64,000 bases of DNA from Actinacidiphila yanglinensis (GTDB lineage: Bacteria; Actinomycetota; Actinomycetes; Streptomycetales; Streptomycetaceae), in assembly GCF_900107965.1 (NCBI RefSeq), contig NZ_FNVU01000012.1, forward strand, positions 124,001-188,000, written 5' to 3'. Below, one piece after another: positions 27,094-36,700 of this stretch. Position 1 is the first letter of the stretch, and every line of letters begins with the position of its first letter. The notes beneath the pieces were generated by a model that worked only from the letters and a program-made list of their open reading frames with translations, was not told where the DNA came from and searched no databases. The translations under genes and the position numbers were made by a program.

Positions 27094-30000
27094 GCCGCGG
27101 ACCCGCCCAGCTTCTCCACCACCGCGGCGATCTCGGCGAGGGTCGGCGCGTCGTAGAAGTGGTCCAGCGGCACGTCGACGCCGAGCCGGTCCCGGATGCG
27201 GGCGGCGATCTGCGCGATCACCAGGGAGTGGCCGCCGAGGTCGAACAGGTCGTCGTCGGGCCCGACGGCCTCCACCCGCAGGACCTCGCACCAGATGTCG
27301 CCGATGCGGGTGAGCGTCGTGCCGGCGCCGTCCTCCGGGTCCCCGGGTGTGTCGGTCGAAGTTCCGGCCGAGGTTCCTGCCGAGGGGGCGGGTGTGTCCG
27401 CCGCCGGGTGCAGCGGCGGCGGCTCCGGCAGCGCATCCCGGTCGAGCTTGCCGTTGGGCGTGGTCGGCCATTCCGACACGGCCACGAACCGGGCCGGGAG
27501 CATGGGTGCGGGCAGCGTCCGCGCCAACTGCCCGCGCAGGTCGGCGGGGTCAGCCGTGCCCTCGACGTAGCCGACGAGCACGTCGCCGCGCAACACCACC
27601 GCGGCGGCCCGCACGTCCGGGAGTTCGGCCAGCCGTGCTTCGACCTCGCCCAGCTCGACGCGGTGCCCGCGCACCTTCACCTGGGTGTCGGTCCGCCCGA
27701 CGAACTCCAACTCCCCGTCCCGCAGGCGCACCAGGTCACCGGTCCGGTAGCGTCGCCCGCCCTGGCCGGTGGGGAACCGGCGCGCGGTGAGGTCGTCGTC
27801 GCCGAGGTAGCCGGTGGCCAGACCGAGGCCGCCGATCCACAACTCGCCGACCACGCCCTCGGGTACGGGCGAGCCGTCCTCGGCGTGCACCGAGACGGTG
27901 GTGTTGGCGAGCGGCCGGCCGATGGGGACGGTGAACGGTGCGGTGGCGGCGGGTTCTGCCGCGGACCGTTCTTCCGTGGACGGTTCGGCGGGGGAACCTT
28001 CGTCCGTGGACGGTTCATCCGCGGGCGGGCCCGCGGGTACCTCCCAGCAGGTGGACCAGATCGTGGTCTCGGTCGGCCCGTACATGTTGACCAACCGGCC
28101 CAGCCGCGGGCGCAGTTCCCGCGCGAGCGCCGGCGTCAGCGTCTCTCCGCCGGTCAGCGCCGTCACCCCCGGCCACCGCACGTCCGCGGCCAGCAGCAGC
28201 CGCCACCCGGTGGGGGTCGCCTGCACGTGGGTCACGCCCTCGCGGGCGACCTGAGCGGCCACCGCCGCGCCGTCCCGCCCCGCGCCGTCGCCGGCCAGCA
28301 CCACCCGGCCCCCGTTCACCAGCGGGAGGAACAGCTCCAGCCCGGCGATGTCGAACGACAGCGGGGTCAGCGCCAGCCAGCGGTCCTCGGCGGACGAGCC
28401 GACCACGTCTCCGACGGCGCCCACGACGTTGACGAGCGCGCGGTGGGGCACCGCGACGCCCTTGGGCCGACCGGTGGAGCCGGACGTGTGGATGACGTAG
28501 GCGAGCCCGTCGGGGGTGGCACGCGAGGCGGGCTCGGGTGCCTGCGACCACGCGTCCTCGACGTGCCACACCGGCACCCGGTCGCCGGCCCCCGGCCCGT
28601 CCCCGTCCTCGCCGCCGTCCTCGCCCTCGGTCACCACGAGCACCGCCCCGCTGTCCCGCACCACGAACGACCGCCGCTCCAGCGGGTGTTCGGGGTCGAG
28701 CGGCACGTACGCGGCTCCGGCCCGCCATGCGCCCAGCACCGCGGCCACCAGCGCGGGACCGCGCCGCAGGCTCAGTGCGACCAGGGCGCCCGGGGCCACA
28801 CCGGCGCCGCGCAGCCCGGCGGCGATCCGCCCGGCCCACGCGTCGAGTTCCGCGTAGCTCAGCCGCGTGCCGTCCGGCCCCACCACCGCGACCGCGTCGG
28901 GCGCCTTCGCCGCGCGGGCCGCGACCAGGTCCGGCACGGTGACGTCCGGCACCGGCCGGACCGGCCCCCGGAGCGCCCCGGCGGTGCCGGTCCCGCCCAG
29001 CGGCGCGTCGGGGCGGCCGTGGACCTCCGCCAGCAGCGCCGCGAGGTCCGCCGCGATCCGCGTGGCCTCGGCGGCGCCGAACCTCGCGGTCCGGTAGTGG
29101 AGTCGGGCGACCGGCCCGCCGGGGCCGTCGACCACCTGGAGGTGCACGAGGGCGCGCACCGCGTGCGGGGGCAGCGCCCAGTCGACGGTCGAGGCCAGCC
29201 CGTCGAAGACCGGATCGCCCGCGCGCTTGCGGTAGCTCACCGACGTGGGTGCCACGGACGGCCGCGGCGCGAGTCCCGGCACGGCCCGGCCGAGCGGCAC
29301 CGCGCGGAACGGGTAGGTCGCCCGGAGCCGGGCCCGCGTCGCCGCGGCGGTCTCCCGGAACGTGGCATGCCGCCCGACACCGACCGGGAGTTCGTTCACG
29401 AACGGCCCGACCGCGGACCGGGTCGCGCCGGTGCGCGTGCCGAGGTCGACGCCGACCACCGGCGCGCCGTCGCCGTAGCGGTGCAGCAGCGCGAACCAGC
29501 CGGCCAGCAGCAGTTCGAACGTCGTGACGCCGAGGGCCGCCGCGGCGTCCGGGAGCCCGCCGGGGAGGCCGACGGCCACGGTGCCGGCCGCCGGGTCGTC
29601 GACGCCGGGGCGCAGACCGGGCAGGACCGGCTCGGTGCGGCCGTGCCGGTGCCCGGCCCAGAACTCCCGTGCCGCGCTCAGCTCCGACGCGGCGCGGTCG
29701 TCCGGCCCGGCCGCGAGCGGCAGCGACTCGGTGTCGAGGGCGCCCCGGTACGCGGCGGCCAGGTCGTGCACCAGCACATCCTTCGACGTGCCGTCGAACA
29801 CGACGTGGTGCGCGACGACGATCAGCGAGACCCCGCCCGGCCGCCGGACGAGCGTGAACCGGGCGAGCGGGCCCGCCGCGAGGTCGAACGGCCGCAGCGA
29901 CTCCGCGCGCAGGACGTCGTCGGGGTCCCCGTCCGCCTCGGCCAGGGACGGCGGGACCGGGGCGGGGACCAGGTACGGTTCCCCGTCGCGCTCCACCACC

Positions 30001-30173
30001 GCCCGGCCCAGCACCGGATGCCGGACCAGCACCGCGGCGACGGCGGCGCGCAGCGCCGGGACGTCCACGGCGCCGTCGAGGTGCACCGCCAGCGGCATGT
30101 GGTAGGCCGCGCCGAGCCCCCACGTCCGCTGCGCGAACCACATACCCTGCTGTGCCCAAGTCGCCGGTGTCAC
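27087..30173 (-). CDS. NRPS module C-A-T
   Basis: 1028 residues. The condensation domain has AHHVVFDGTSKD (~125), an intact H-H-x-x-x-D-G. Adenylation has IHTSGSTGRPKG (~566), SFDIAGLELF, MYGPTETTIW, YRTGDLVR and GKLDRDAL. The carrier has DDLFDLGGHSL (Ser ~981). Pocket residues read as D-I-L-Q-L-G-M-I-W-K, almost the same as A1 of the next protein, so glycine is expected. An acidic Pro/Ser/Thr insert sits in the A domain after TTIWST. GTG at 30173 overlaps the loader stop (GTGA). This module should join the loaded acyl group to the first Gly and pass it to the 2745-residue protein. Confidence 0.9.
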   Translation of the reverse strand: MTPATWAQQGMWFAQRTWGLGAAYHMPLAVHLDGAVDVPALRAAVAAVLVRHPVLGRAVVERDGEPYLVPAPVPPSLAEADGDPDDVLRAESLRPFDLAAGPLARFTLVRRPGGVSLIVVAHHVVFDGTSKDVLVHDLAAAYRGALDTESLPLAAGPDDRAASELSAAREFWAGHRHGRTEPVLPGLRPGVDDPAAGTVAVGLPGGLPDAAAALGVTTFELLLAGWFALLHRYGDGAPVVGVDLGTRTGATRSAVGPFVNELPVGVGRHATFRETAAATRARLRATYPFRAVPLGRAVPGLAPRPSVAPTSVSYRKRAGDPVFDGLASTVDWALPPHAVRALVHLQVVDGPGGPVARLHYRTARFGAAEATRIAADLAALLAEVHGRPDAPLGGTGTAGALRGPVRPVPDVTVPDLVAARAAKAPDAVAVVGPDGTRLSYAELDAWAGRIAAGLRGAGVAPGALVALSLRRGPALVAAVLGAWRAGAAYVPLDPEHPLERRSFVVRDSGAVLVVTEGEDGGEDGDGPGAGDRVPVWHVEDAWSQAPEPASRATPDGLAYVIHTSGSTGRPKGVAVPHRALVNVVGAVGDVVGSSAEDRWLALTPLSFDIAGLELFLPLVNGGRVVLAGDGAGRDGAAVAAQVAREGVTHVQATPTGWRLLLAADVRWPGVTALTGGETLTPALARELRPRLGRLVNMYGPTETTIWSTCWEVPAGPPADEPSTDEGSPAEPSTEERSAAEPAATAPFTVPIGRPLANTTVSVHAEDGSPVPEGVVGELWIGGLGLATGYLGDDDLTARRFPTGQGGRRYRTGDLVRLRDGELEFVGRTDTQVKVRGHRVELGEVEARLAELPDVRAAAVVLRGDVLVGYVEGTADPADLRGQLARTLPAPMLPARFVAVSEWPTTPNGKLDRDALPEPPPLHPAADTPAPSAGTSAGTSTDTPGDPEDGAGTTLTRIGDIWCEVLRVEAVGPDDDLFDLGGHSLVIAQIAARIRDRLGVDVPLDHFYDAPTLAEIAAVVEKLGGSAAC
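27955..28025. repeat. Imperfect direct repeat coding an acidic insert in the A domain
   Basis: The word CGTGGACGGTTC occurs twice, with related flanks, within ~70 bp. It encodes an approximately 30-residue run of Glu, Pro, Ser, Thr and Ala (PSTDEGSPAEPSTEERS) between the A5 and A6 regions. The other two A domains of the cluster lack it. Confidence 0.5.
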
Positions 30174-31894
30174 CTGGCTGATCCCCCGCCGCGTATCTCG
30201 TCGAGCCGGGCCGCCTGTCCGGCCAGCTCGGGAACATCGAAGGCGAACGTGGTGGGCACCTCGACGCCGAACTCCTCGGCGACCGCCGCGGCCAGCTGCG
30301 CGGCACGGAAGGAGTCGCCGCCGAGCGCGAAGAAGTTCGCGTCCGCCGCTATCTCCCGTACCGCCAGCACCTGTTCCCAGACCGCGGCCAGCGTCCGGGC
30401 GTTCGTGACGCGTGGTGCCACGGGCGTGTCGAACAGGCCCACCAGGTCCCGCTTGACGACCTTTCCGCCGTCGTTGCGCGGCAGCGCCTCCACCACCACG
30501 ACGCGCGCGGGCACCTCGGCCTCGGTCAGCCGGGCCCGGACGAAGGCACGTAGTTCCCCGGTGTCCAGGCGGGCACCGGGGAGCGCCACCACCGCCGCGG
30601 CCACCACCGTGCCCAGCACCGGGTCGGGGACGCCCACCACCGCCGCGTCGGTGACGTCCGGGTGGGCGAACAGCGCCGCCTCCACCCCGATCGTGGCCAC
30701 CTTGAAGCCGCCGACCTGCACCATGTCGGTCTCCCGGTCCAGCAGGTGCAGGTACCCGTCCGCGTCGAGCCGGCCGACGTCGCCCATCCGCGTCCAGCCG
30801 TCCCGGAACACGGGCGCGCCCTCACCGGCCGCGCCGAGGTACGTGCGGGTCGCGGTGGGGGACGCGAGCCACACGTCGCCCGCCTCCCCGGGCGGCAGCG
30901 CCCGCCCCGCGGCGTCCCGGACCTCGATCCGCCCGGCGCTGGGCCGCCCCACGGAGGAGGGCCGGGCCGGGTCGTAGACCATCGTGGTCTGGGCGGGCGC
31001 GGCCTCGGTCGAGGTGTAGTAGTTGACCACCGCGGCGCGGGGGAACAGCGTGGTGAGCGCGTCGGCCACCGGCGGCGGCAGGGCCGCCCCGGTGCAGCCG
31101 ACCAGCAGCACACCGGGAGCTGCCGGCATGCACGCCTCGGGCGCCTCGGTTGCCCGGGCCGCCAGTGCGGCGGCCATCGCCGGGACGAGGAAGACGGTGC
31201 CCGCCGCGTAGCGCGCGACCGCGCCGAGGAACGCGTCGGGCCGGAACCGCGGCACCATCACGGCGGTCGGTGCCGCCCCCAGCGCGTTGAACAGCATCGT
31301 CTGCGCGGCGTTGGTGCCGAGCGGGAAGCTGTGCAGGAAGTGCCGGGAATGGGCCAGCGGCCGGTGCCGCGGGCGCGCCGCCCATCCGTGGCCGAGGTTC
31401 GCGTGGCAGGCGAGCACCGCCTTGGGCGTGCCGGTGGTGCCCGAGGTGAAGAGGATCTGCGCCGGGTCGCCCGGCGCCACCGGCACCGGATCGGCCACCG
31501 GCCCGCCCTCGACCAGGTCGTCCAGTGCCGCGGTCCAGGGGGCCGGCGGCGGCTGGCCGCCGTGCACGGCACCGACCGCCCCGCAATGCTCCAGCGCCCG
31601 CGCGGTGGTCCCGGCCGACATCCCGCCGGGCAGCGGCACCGCGACGCCGCCGGCGGCCAGCACCCCGACGTACGCGACGGCGAAGCCGTCCCAGCGGTCC
31701 TCGCCGAACGCCAGCGCCACCCGGTCGCCGGGGCGGACCCCGCGGGCCAGGAGCGCCCCGGCCACCCGCCGCGCGCCGTCACGCCACCGGGCGAAGGTCA
31801 GCGACCCGCCGCCTTCGACCTCCAGCGCGCACCGGTCCGGCTCGCTCGCGGCGCGGGCGTCCAGCAGGCCGTACGCGGGCGTGAACGCGTCCAT
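30170..31894 (-). CDS. Loading AMP-ligase with C-terminal carrier domain
   Basis: 574 residues. ILFTSGTTGTPKAV is the AMP-binding P-loop, and YYTSTEAAPAQTTMVYDP and GWTRMGDVGRLDADGYLHLLDRETDMVQVGGFKV are acyl-CoA-ligase-type core motifs rather than amino-acid A-domain ones. GGKVVKRDL holds the catalytic Lys. A carrier domain follows (ANFFALGGDSF, Ser ~526). This is a typical loading unit that activates a carboxylic acid (fatty, aryl or other) and holds it as a thioester; the substrate cannot be read. ATG at 31894 follows GGAGG. First gene of the three-gene NRPS operon, coupled to the next by GTGA. Confidence 0.87.
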   Translation of the reverse strand: MDAFTPAYGLLDARAASEPDRCALEVEGGGSLTFARWRDGARRVAGALLARGVRPGDRVALAFGEDRWDGFAVAYVGVLAAGGVAVPLPGGMSAGTTARALEHCGAVGAVHGGQPPPAPWTAALDDLVEGGPVADPVPVAPGDPAQILFTSGTTGTPKAVLACHANLGHGWAARPRHRPLAHSRHFLHSFPLGTNAAQTMLFNALGAAPTAVMVPRFRPDAFLGAVARYAAGTVFLVPAMAAALAARATEAPEACMPAAPGVLLVGCTGAALPPPVADALTTLFPRAAVVNYYTSTEAAPAQTTMVYDPARPSSVGRPSAGRIEVRDAAGRALPPGEAGDVWLASPTATRTYLGAAGEGAPVFRDGWTRMGDVGRLDADGYLHLLDRETDMVQVGGFKVATIGVEAALFAHPDVTDAAVVGVPDPVLGTVVAAAVVALPGARLDTGELRAFVRARLTEAEVPARVVVVEALPRNDGGKVVKRDLVGLFDTPVAPRVTNARTLAAVWEQVLAVREIAADANFFALGGDSFRAAQLAAAVAEEFGVEVPTTFAFDVPELAGQAARLDEIRGGGSAR

Positions 31895-32034
31895 CCGCTC
31901 CGCGCCTCCTTCGGTCGCTCCGGGGCCCCAATGATCAGATAGGAGGCGCTCAGGAGGCAATGCTTCCGGATACTTTTGCCGTCGCGGCAGCTCAACCGCT
32001 GTGTCGGCGCGCGTCGTTGCCGGGGGGCGAGCGC

Positions 32035-32071
32035 GGCGCAGGCCGCCCGCTCGTGGCGGACGGCCTGCGCC
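32035..32071 (-). terminator. Terminator hairpin after the phospholipase gene
   Basis: GGCGCAGGCCG (32035-32045) and CGGCCTGCGCC (32061-32071) form a perfect 11-bp stem. The loop can pair further (CCGCC/GGCGG). It lies 54 bp downstream of the minus-strand phospholipase stop and upstream of the NRPS loader, so it should separate the two transcripts. Confidence 0.7.
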
Positions 32072-32124
32072 GGTGCGAGGTCCCGGGTGGGGCCCCCGCG
32101 CTCAGAATCCGGTGGCTCCCGGGG

Positions 32125-33711
32125 TCAGTTCCCACCCCCGTGGCCGTGCGTCTGCTTCGGGATGCTCTGGGTGGCACCCGGGCGGGACGGCATGGGCTGC
32201 GTCGAGGCCGTGGTCTGCGCGGCGAGGTTGGCCGCGGTGGTGCCGGGCTCGAACTGCGGGTTGCTCGGGGCCGGTTTGCGGTCGTGCAGGCGCAGGGCGC
32301 CGGAGAAGTCACCGAACGTCCGGCGCCGCCACTTGCTGATCGGGGAGAAGGTCACCGGCCCGTTGCCGGACAGCCCGCCCGCGGCGGTGACGGTCTCGAT
32401 GAACTGCAGGCCGGAGGTGTGGTCGGAGACCTCGGAGAACACCCGGCCGCCCACCGTCCACGGGGAGACGATGATGCACGGCACCCGGAAGCCCGCGCCC
32501 ACCGGCAGCCCGCCGCCGGGGGTGCCCTTCGGCGAGGGCATGTCGACGTACTCCTCGGGGTACTGGCCGCGGTTCGGGATCGGCGGCGGGACGTGGTCGA
32601 AGAACCCGTCGTTCTCGTCGTAGTTGAGCACGAACACCGTCGAGTTCCACAGGTCCTCGTTGGCGGCGAGCGCCTCCAGCTTCGACGCGAGGTACTGCGC
32701 GCCGGCCGCCGGGAGGTTCGGCGGGTGCTCGTCGGCCTCGCTCGGCATGTACAGCCAGGACACGTCCGCGAGCACCCCGTTGGCGCAGTCCTCCTCGAAG
32801 CCGAGCGTCGGGTCCGTCGCCGGGGTGGGGATGGCGGGGTTGCCGGACCGGCCGGGCGTGCCGTCGCCGTACAGCGTGCCGCCGGTCATGACCGAGTTGT
32901 AGAGCTCGGGCGGCAGGCTGGTCCGGTTCTGGAAGTTGGCGAACCAGGCGAAGACGTTGAATCCGCTGGTCGCCCCGGAGAAGTACGTCTTGACGCTGTA
33001 CCCCGCGTCGTACAGGACCTCCGCCGCCGACGGGTAGGTCAGCGGGTTCGGCGTCACGGTCTCCAGCACCGGGCCGCCGTACTTGCCCTGCGGGTCGTTG
33101 GTGCCGGACATCCACACCAGCCGGTTCGGGTCCGTCGGGCCCAGGATCGAGCAGTGGTAGTTGTCCAGCAGGGTGAACGACTCGGCCAGCGCCCAGTGGA
33201 ACGGTATGTCCTCACGGGTGAAGTACCCCATCGTGAAGGAGCCGTTGACATCGCCGTCCGAGGCGAGGTGGGTGGTCATCCAGCCGTCCATCGCGCCCTG
33301 GTTCCACGAGGCGTGCTGGTCGCGCCAGTCGTGGGACAGCGACGGGACCGCGGCGGCGCCCGTGCTGAGGGTCGACATGTGGAACGGCTCCAGGTACCCG
33401 TCCGGGTTGGCCGGATCGGGCTGCTGGAAGACCGAGTTGCCGTTCGGCAGCCGCATCGCCTTCGGGTCGCTGAACCCGCGGACGCCGGGGAAGGTGCCGA
33501 AGTAGTGGTCGAACGACCGGTTCTCCATCATCACGTACACGACGTGCTTGACCTGGGACAGGCTGCCCTTGGCCGGGCTGGCGGCCGCGGCTCTGGCGAG
33601 GTTCTCGGGCAGGAAGCCGGCCGCGCCGGCGGCGCCGGCCAGGGTCGCCGCGCTGGTGATGAACCGGCGGCGGGACATCCCCGCACGGGGGGAGGGAGTG
33701 CTGCTCATCAT
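32125..33711 (-). CDS. Tat-exported phosphoesterase (phospholipase C / acid phosphatase family)
   Basis: 528 residues. The N-terminus has a Tat signal with SRRRFITS followed by a hydrophobic stretch and AAAAS. The mature protein starts VKHVVYVMMENRSFDHYFGTFPGV, the signature of PF04185-type phosphoesterases. Further metal-site motifs are NYDENDGFFDHVPPP, SPWTVGGRV and SDHTSGLQFIE. It should hydrolyse phosphate esters or phospholipids outside the cell. Two adjacent ATGs (33711, 33708) are possible starts. The gene ends near a strong hairpin; the NHL protein upstream is 26 bp away on the same strand and may be co-transcribed. Confidence 0.92.
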   Translation of the reverse strand: MMSSTPSPRAGMSRRRFITSAATLAGAAGAAGFLPENLARAAAASPAKGSLSQVKHVVYVMMENRSFDHYFGTFPGVRGFSDPKAMRLPNGNSVFQQPDPANPDGYLEPFHMSTLSTGAAAVPSLSHDWRDQHASWNQGAMDGWMTTHLASDGDVNGSFTMGYFTREDIPFHWALAESFTLLDNYHCSILGPTDPNRLVWMSGTNDPQGKYGGPVLETVTPNPLTYPSAAEVLYDAGYSVKTYFSGATSGFNVFAWFANFQNRTSLPPELYNSVMTGGTLYGDGTPGRSGNPAIPTPATDPTLGFEEDCANGVLADVSWLYMPSEADEHPPNLPAAGAQYLASKLEALAANEDLWNSTVFVLNYDENDGFFDHVPPPIPNRGQYPEEYVDMPSPKGTPGGGLPVGAGFRVPCIIVSPWTVGGRVFSEVSDHTSGLQFIETVTAAGGLSGNGPVTFSPISKWRRRTFGDFSGALRLHDRKPAPSNPQFEPGTTAANLAAQTTASTQPMPSRPGATQSIPKQTHGHGGGN

Positions 33712-33737
33712 CTCTCTTCTTCGTGTCAGGGGCCGGG

Positions 33738-36700
33738 TCAGGACGTCGCGGAGGCCACCGGGCCCGGCGCGTCGCCGGACCGGGCGACGCCGAGCACCTG
33801 GGCGATGGCGTTGTTGTGCGTGTCGGCGATGTACAGCAGGTGCGTCGACGGGTCGACCGTGATCGCCGACGGCGTGTGCAGCTTCGACGCGGAAGGCGCC
33901 GCGCCGCTGCTCTCGCCGCCCGCCACTGCCGAGGAGTTGACCACGGTGCTGATGGTCCCGTCCGGGGTGATCATGCGGATCGCGTTGTTGAAGGTGTCGG
34001 CGACGAACAGGTCGCCGGCGCTGTCGACGGTCACGCCCTGCGGGTCGTTGAGCCGGGCCGAGGTCGCCGCGCCGCCGTCGCCGGCGAACCCGCCGAGGCC
34101 GTCGGATGCCTGGTCCGCCGTGTAGTTGCCGGCCACCGTGGTGATGGTCCCGCTCTTCGCGTCCACCCGGCGGATCAGGTTGTTCGCGGAGTCCGCGATG
34201 TACAGGTTGCCGTCGGAGTCCAGCGCCAGCCCGGTGGGCTGGTTCAGCCGGGCGTGCGAGGCGGACTTCCCGTCGCCGGCGTATCCGGCCCGGCCGTCGC
34301 CGACCACGCGGACGACGGTGCCCTTCGAGGACACCTCGATCACCTGGTTGTTGCGGGTGTCGGAGATCCAGACGTTCTTCGACGCGTCGACGGCCACCGC
34401 CGCCGGCCCGTTGAGCCGGTGGTCCAATGCCTTGGAGGACCCGTTGCTGCCGGCGGTGCCGGTTCCCGCGAACCGGTGGATCGTGCCGTCCGACGTGACC
34501 TCGCGCACCACGTTGTTGCCGCTGTCGGCGATGAAGAGGTCGCCGTCGGCGTCCGCCGCGGTGCCGGCGGGCTGGTACAGCGTGGCCTTGTCGGCCTTGC
34601 CGTGGTCGCCCTTGTCGCCGTAGTCCTCCAGGGAGCCGGCAAGGATCGAGGTGTCGCCGTTCCGCAGCTGGGCCACCACGTTGTCACCGGTGTTCGACAC
34701 GTAGAGGGAGCCGCCGTCGACCTCCTGGAGCTCCGTGCGCACGGTGGCCTTGGTGTTCGCCGCGTGCGCCGAGCCGATGCCGACGGACAGGCCCACCGGG
34801 CGGTACAGGGAACCGGGGGTGACGTTGGGGACGACCGCGCCGGTGCCCGGGTCCACGTGCGTGCCGGGAGCGTCGCCCACCGAGGAGTACGGCATCGTCT
34901 GCAGGATCGGACCCGACGGGACCGCGTCCGACCCGACGGTCAGGCTCAGGTTGTCGGCCGTGCCGTCGCTGTTGGCGCCGCTGCTGACGCCGACCGTGGC
35001 CACCGTGATGACGATCTTCGCGGTGCCGTCGGGAACCGTGCCGTACCAGGCCTGGTGGATCAGGCTGGAGATGTTGTTGCGCTGGATCGCCGTCACCGGG
35101 CCGATCACGCCCGAGCCGAGCGAGGTGCCCTTGGCGTCCTGGAACGCGGCCGTGACGGTCGCATAGTCGCCCTGCGTCGCGTAGCCGCCGAGGTCACCGG
35201 ACAGCTTGAACGGCTGGTTGCCGGTGCCGAGCGCACTCACGTCGATCGACTGGGTGTCGGTGGTGGTGACGCCCGGGATCGAGACGGTGCTGGGGTTCGT
35301 CCCGCCGTAGAAGACCCGGCTTCCGGTCACGCCCGGGTACGTCGACGTGCGCGACTCCTGGGTGCCGTCCGGAGGGTTCAGCGGGGAGTTGCTGGTCCAG
35401 CAGTCCGCGATGGTCTGGTCGTCGCCCAGGGGCGCGCCGAGCGCGGTCGCCGCGGTGTAGTCCTCGGCGCCGGGGTTGGCGATCAGGTTGGCGTTCAGCG
35501 CCGGGGTGACCTGGTCGGCGGCCGGGCAGCTCGCGGTGTAGGTCTGGCCGGTCGACTTCTGACCGATCGTCAGGTTCAGGTCGTCCGCCGTGCCGTCGCT
35601 GCTGTGGTCGTTGTCGACGGCCACCGTGAGGATCGTGACGAGGATCTTCTGGGTGCCCGCCGGGATGGTGCCGTACGTGCCGTCGGAGAGCAGCTTGGTG
35701 GCGTTGCCGCGCTGGGCCGCGCCGGCCGGGCCGATGCCGGCCGTGCCGAGGCTCGCGCCCGACGCGTTCTGGAACGTGGCGACGACCTGCGCGAAGTCGC
35801 CCTGCGCCGCGGTGCCGCCCACGTCGCCGGTGAACTTGAACGGCTGCCCGTCCGCCTTCAGTTGGCTGATGTCGATGACCTGGCTGCCGCTGGTGACCAC
35901 GCCGGCGACCTGGGTGGTGGCGGGACTCGTGCCGCCGGAGAACACCCGGCTGCCGGTCGACCCGGGATCGCTCGACGCCACCGACTCCTGGGTGCCGTCA
36001 GGGGCGTTGAGCGGGGAGGTGCTGGTCCAGCAGTCCGCGATCGTCTGGTCGTCGCCCGCGGGCGCGCCCAGCGTGGTGGCCGCGGTGGAGTCCTCGGCGC
36101 CGGGGTTGGCGATCAGGTTGGCGTTCAGCGCCGGGGTGACCTGGTCGGCGGCGGGGCAGGGCGCGGTGTAGTTCTGGCCCGTTCCGCTCGCGGTGATCGT
36201 CAGGTTCAGGTTGTCGGCGCGGCCGTCGATGCCGTAGCCGGCGCTGACTCCGGTCGAGGCCACGGTGACGACGACCTGCGCGGTGCCGGCCGGGACGGTG
36301 CCCGCCGCGGCCTCCGGCACGAGGCTGGTGACGTTGCCGCGCTGGGCGGCGTCGACCGGACCGATGACCGCCGAGCCGAGGGTGGTGCCCTTGGCGTCCT
36401 CGAACGCGGCGGTGACGGTGGCGTAGTCGGCCTGCGTCGTGTAGCCGCCGATCGCTCCGGTCAGCGTGAACGCCTTGCCGCCCGCGTCCAGCGAGCTGAC
36501 GTCGATCGTCTGGGCGGCGGTGGTGCTGATGCCCACGATGGACAGTTGCGGCGAGTCGTAGTCGTAGCCGCCGTAGAAGGTGCGGCTCCCGGTCTGGCCG
36601 GGAACCGACGACGACAGCGACTCCAGGACGGCGCCCGGCGCGTCCATGGGGGAGGACGCCACCCAGCAGTCGGGCACGTCCTGGGTGTCGCCGTCCGGCG

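Noticed and set aside
18718-27156. A plus-strand open frame of more than 2,800 codons antisense to the NRPS
   Set aside because: The translation is Gly/Arg/His/Gln-rich with no domain motifs. Extreme G/C at third positions of the real gene removes stops from this antisense frame; the same explains the long antisense frames over 26.6-31.0, 33.7-37.1, 40.9-44.3 and 57.2-59.7 kb.
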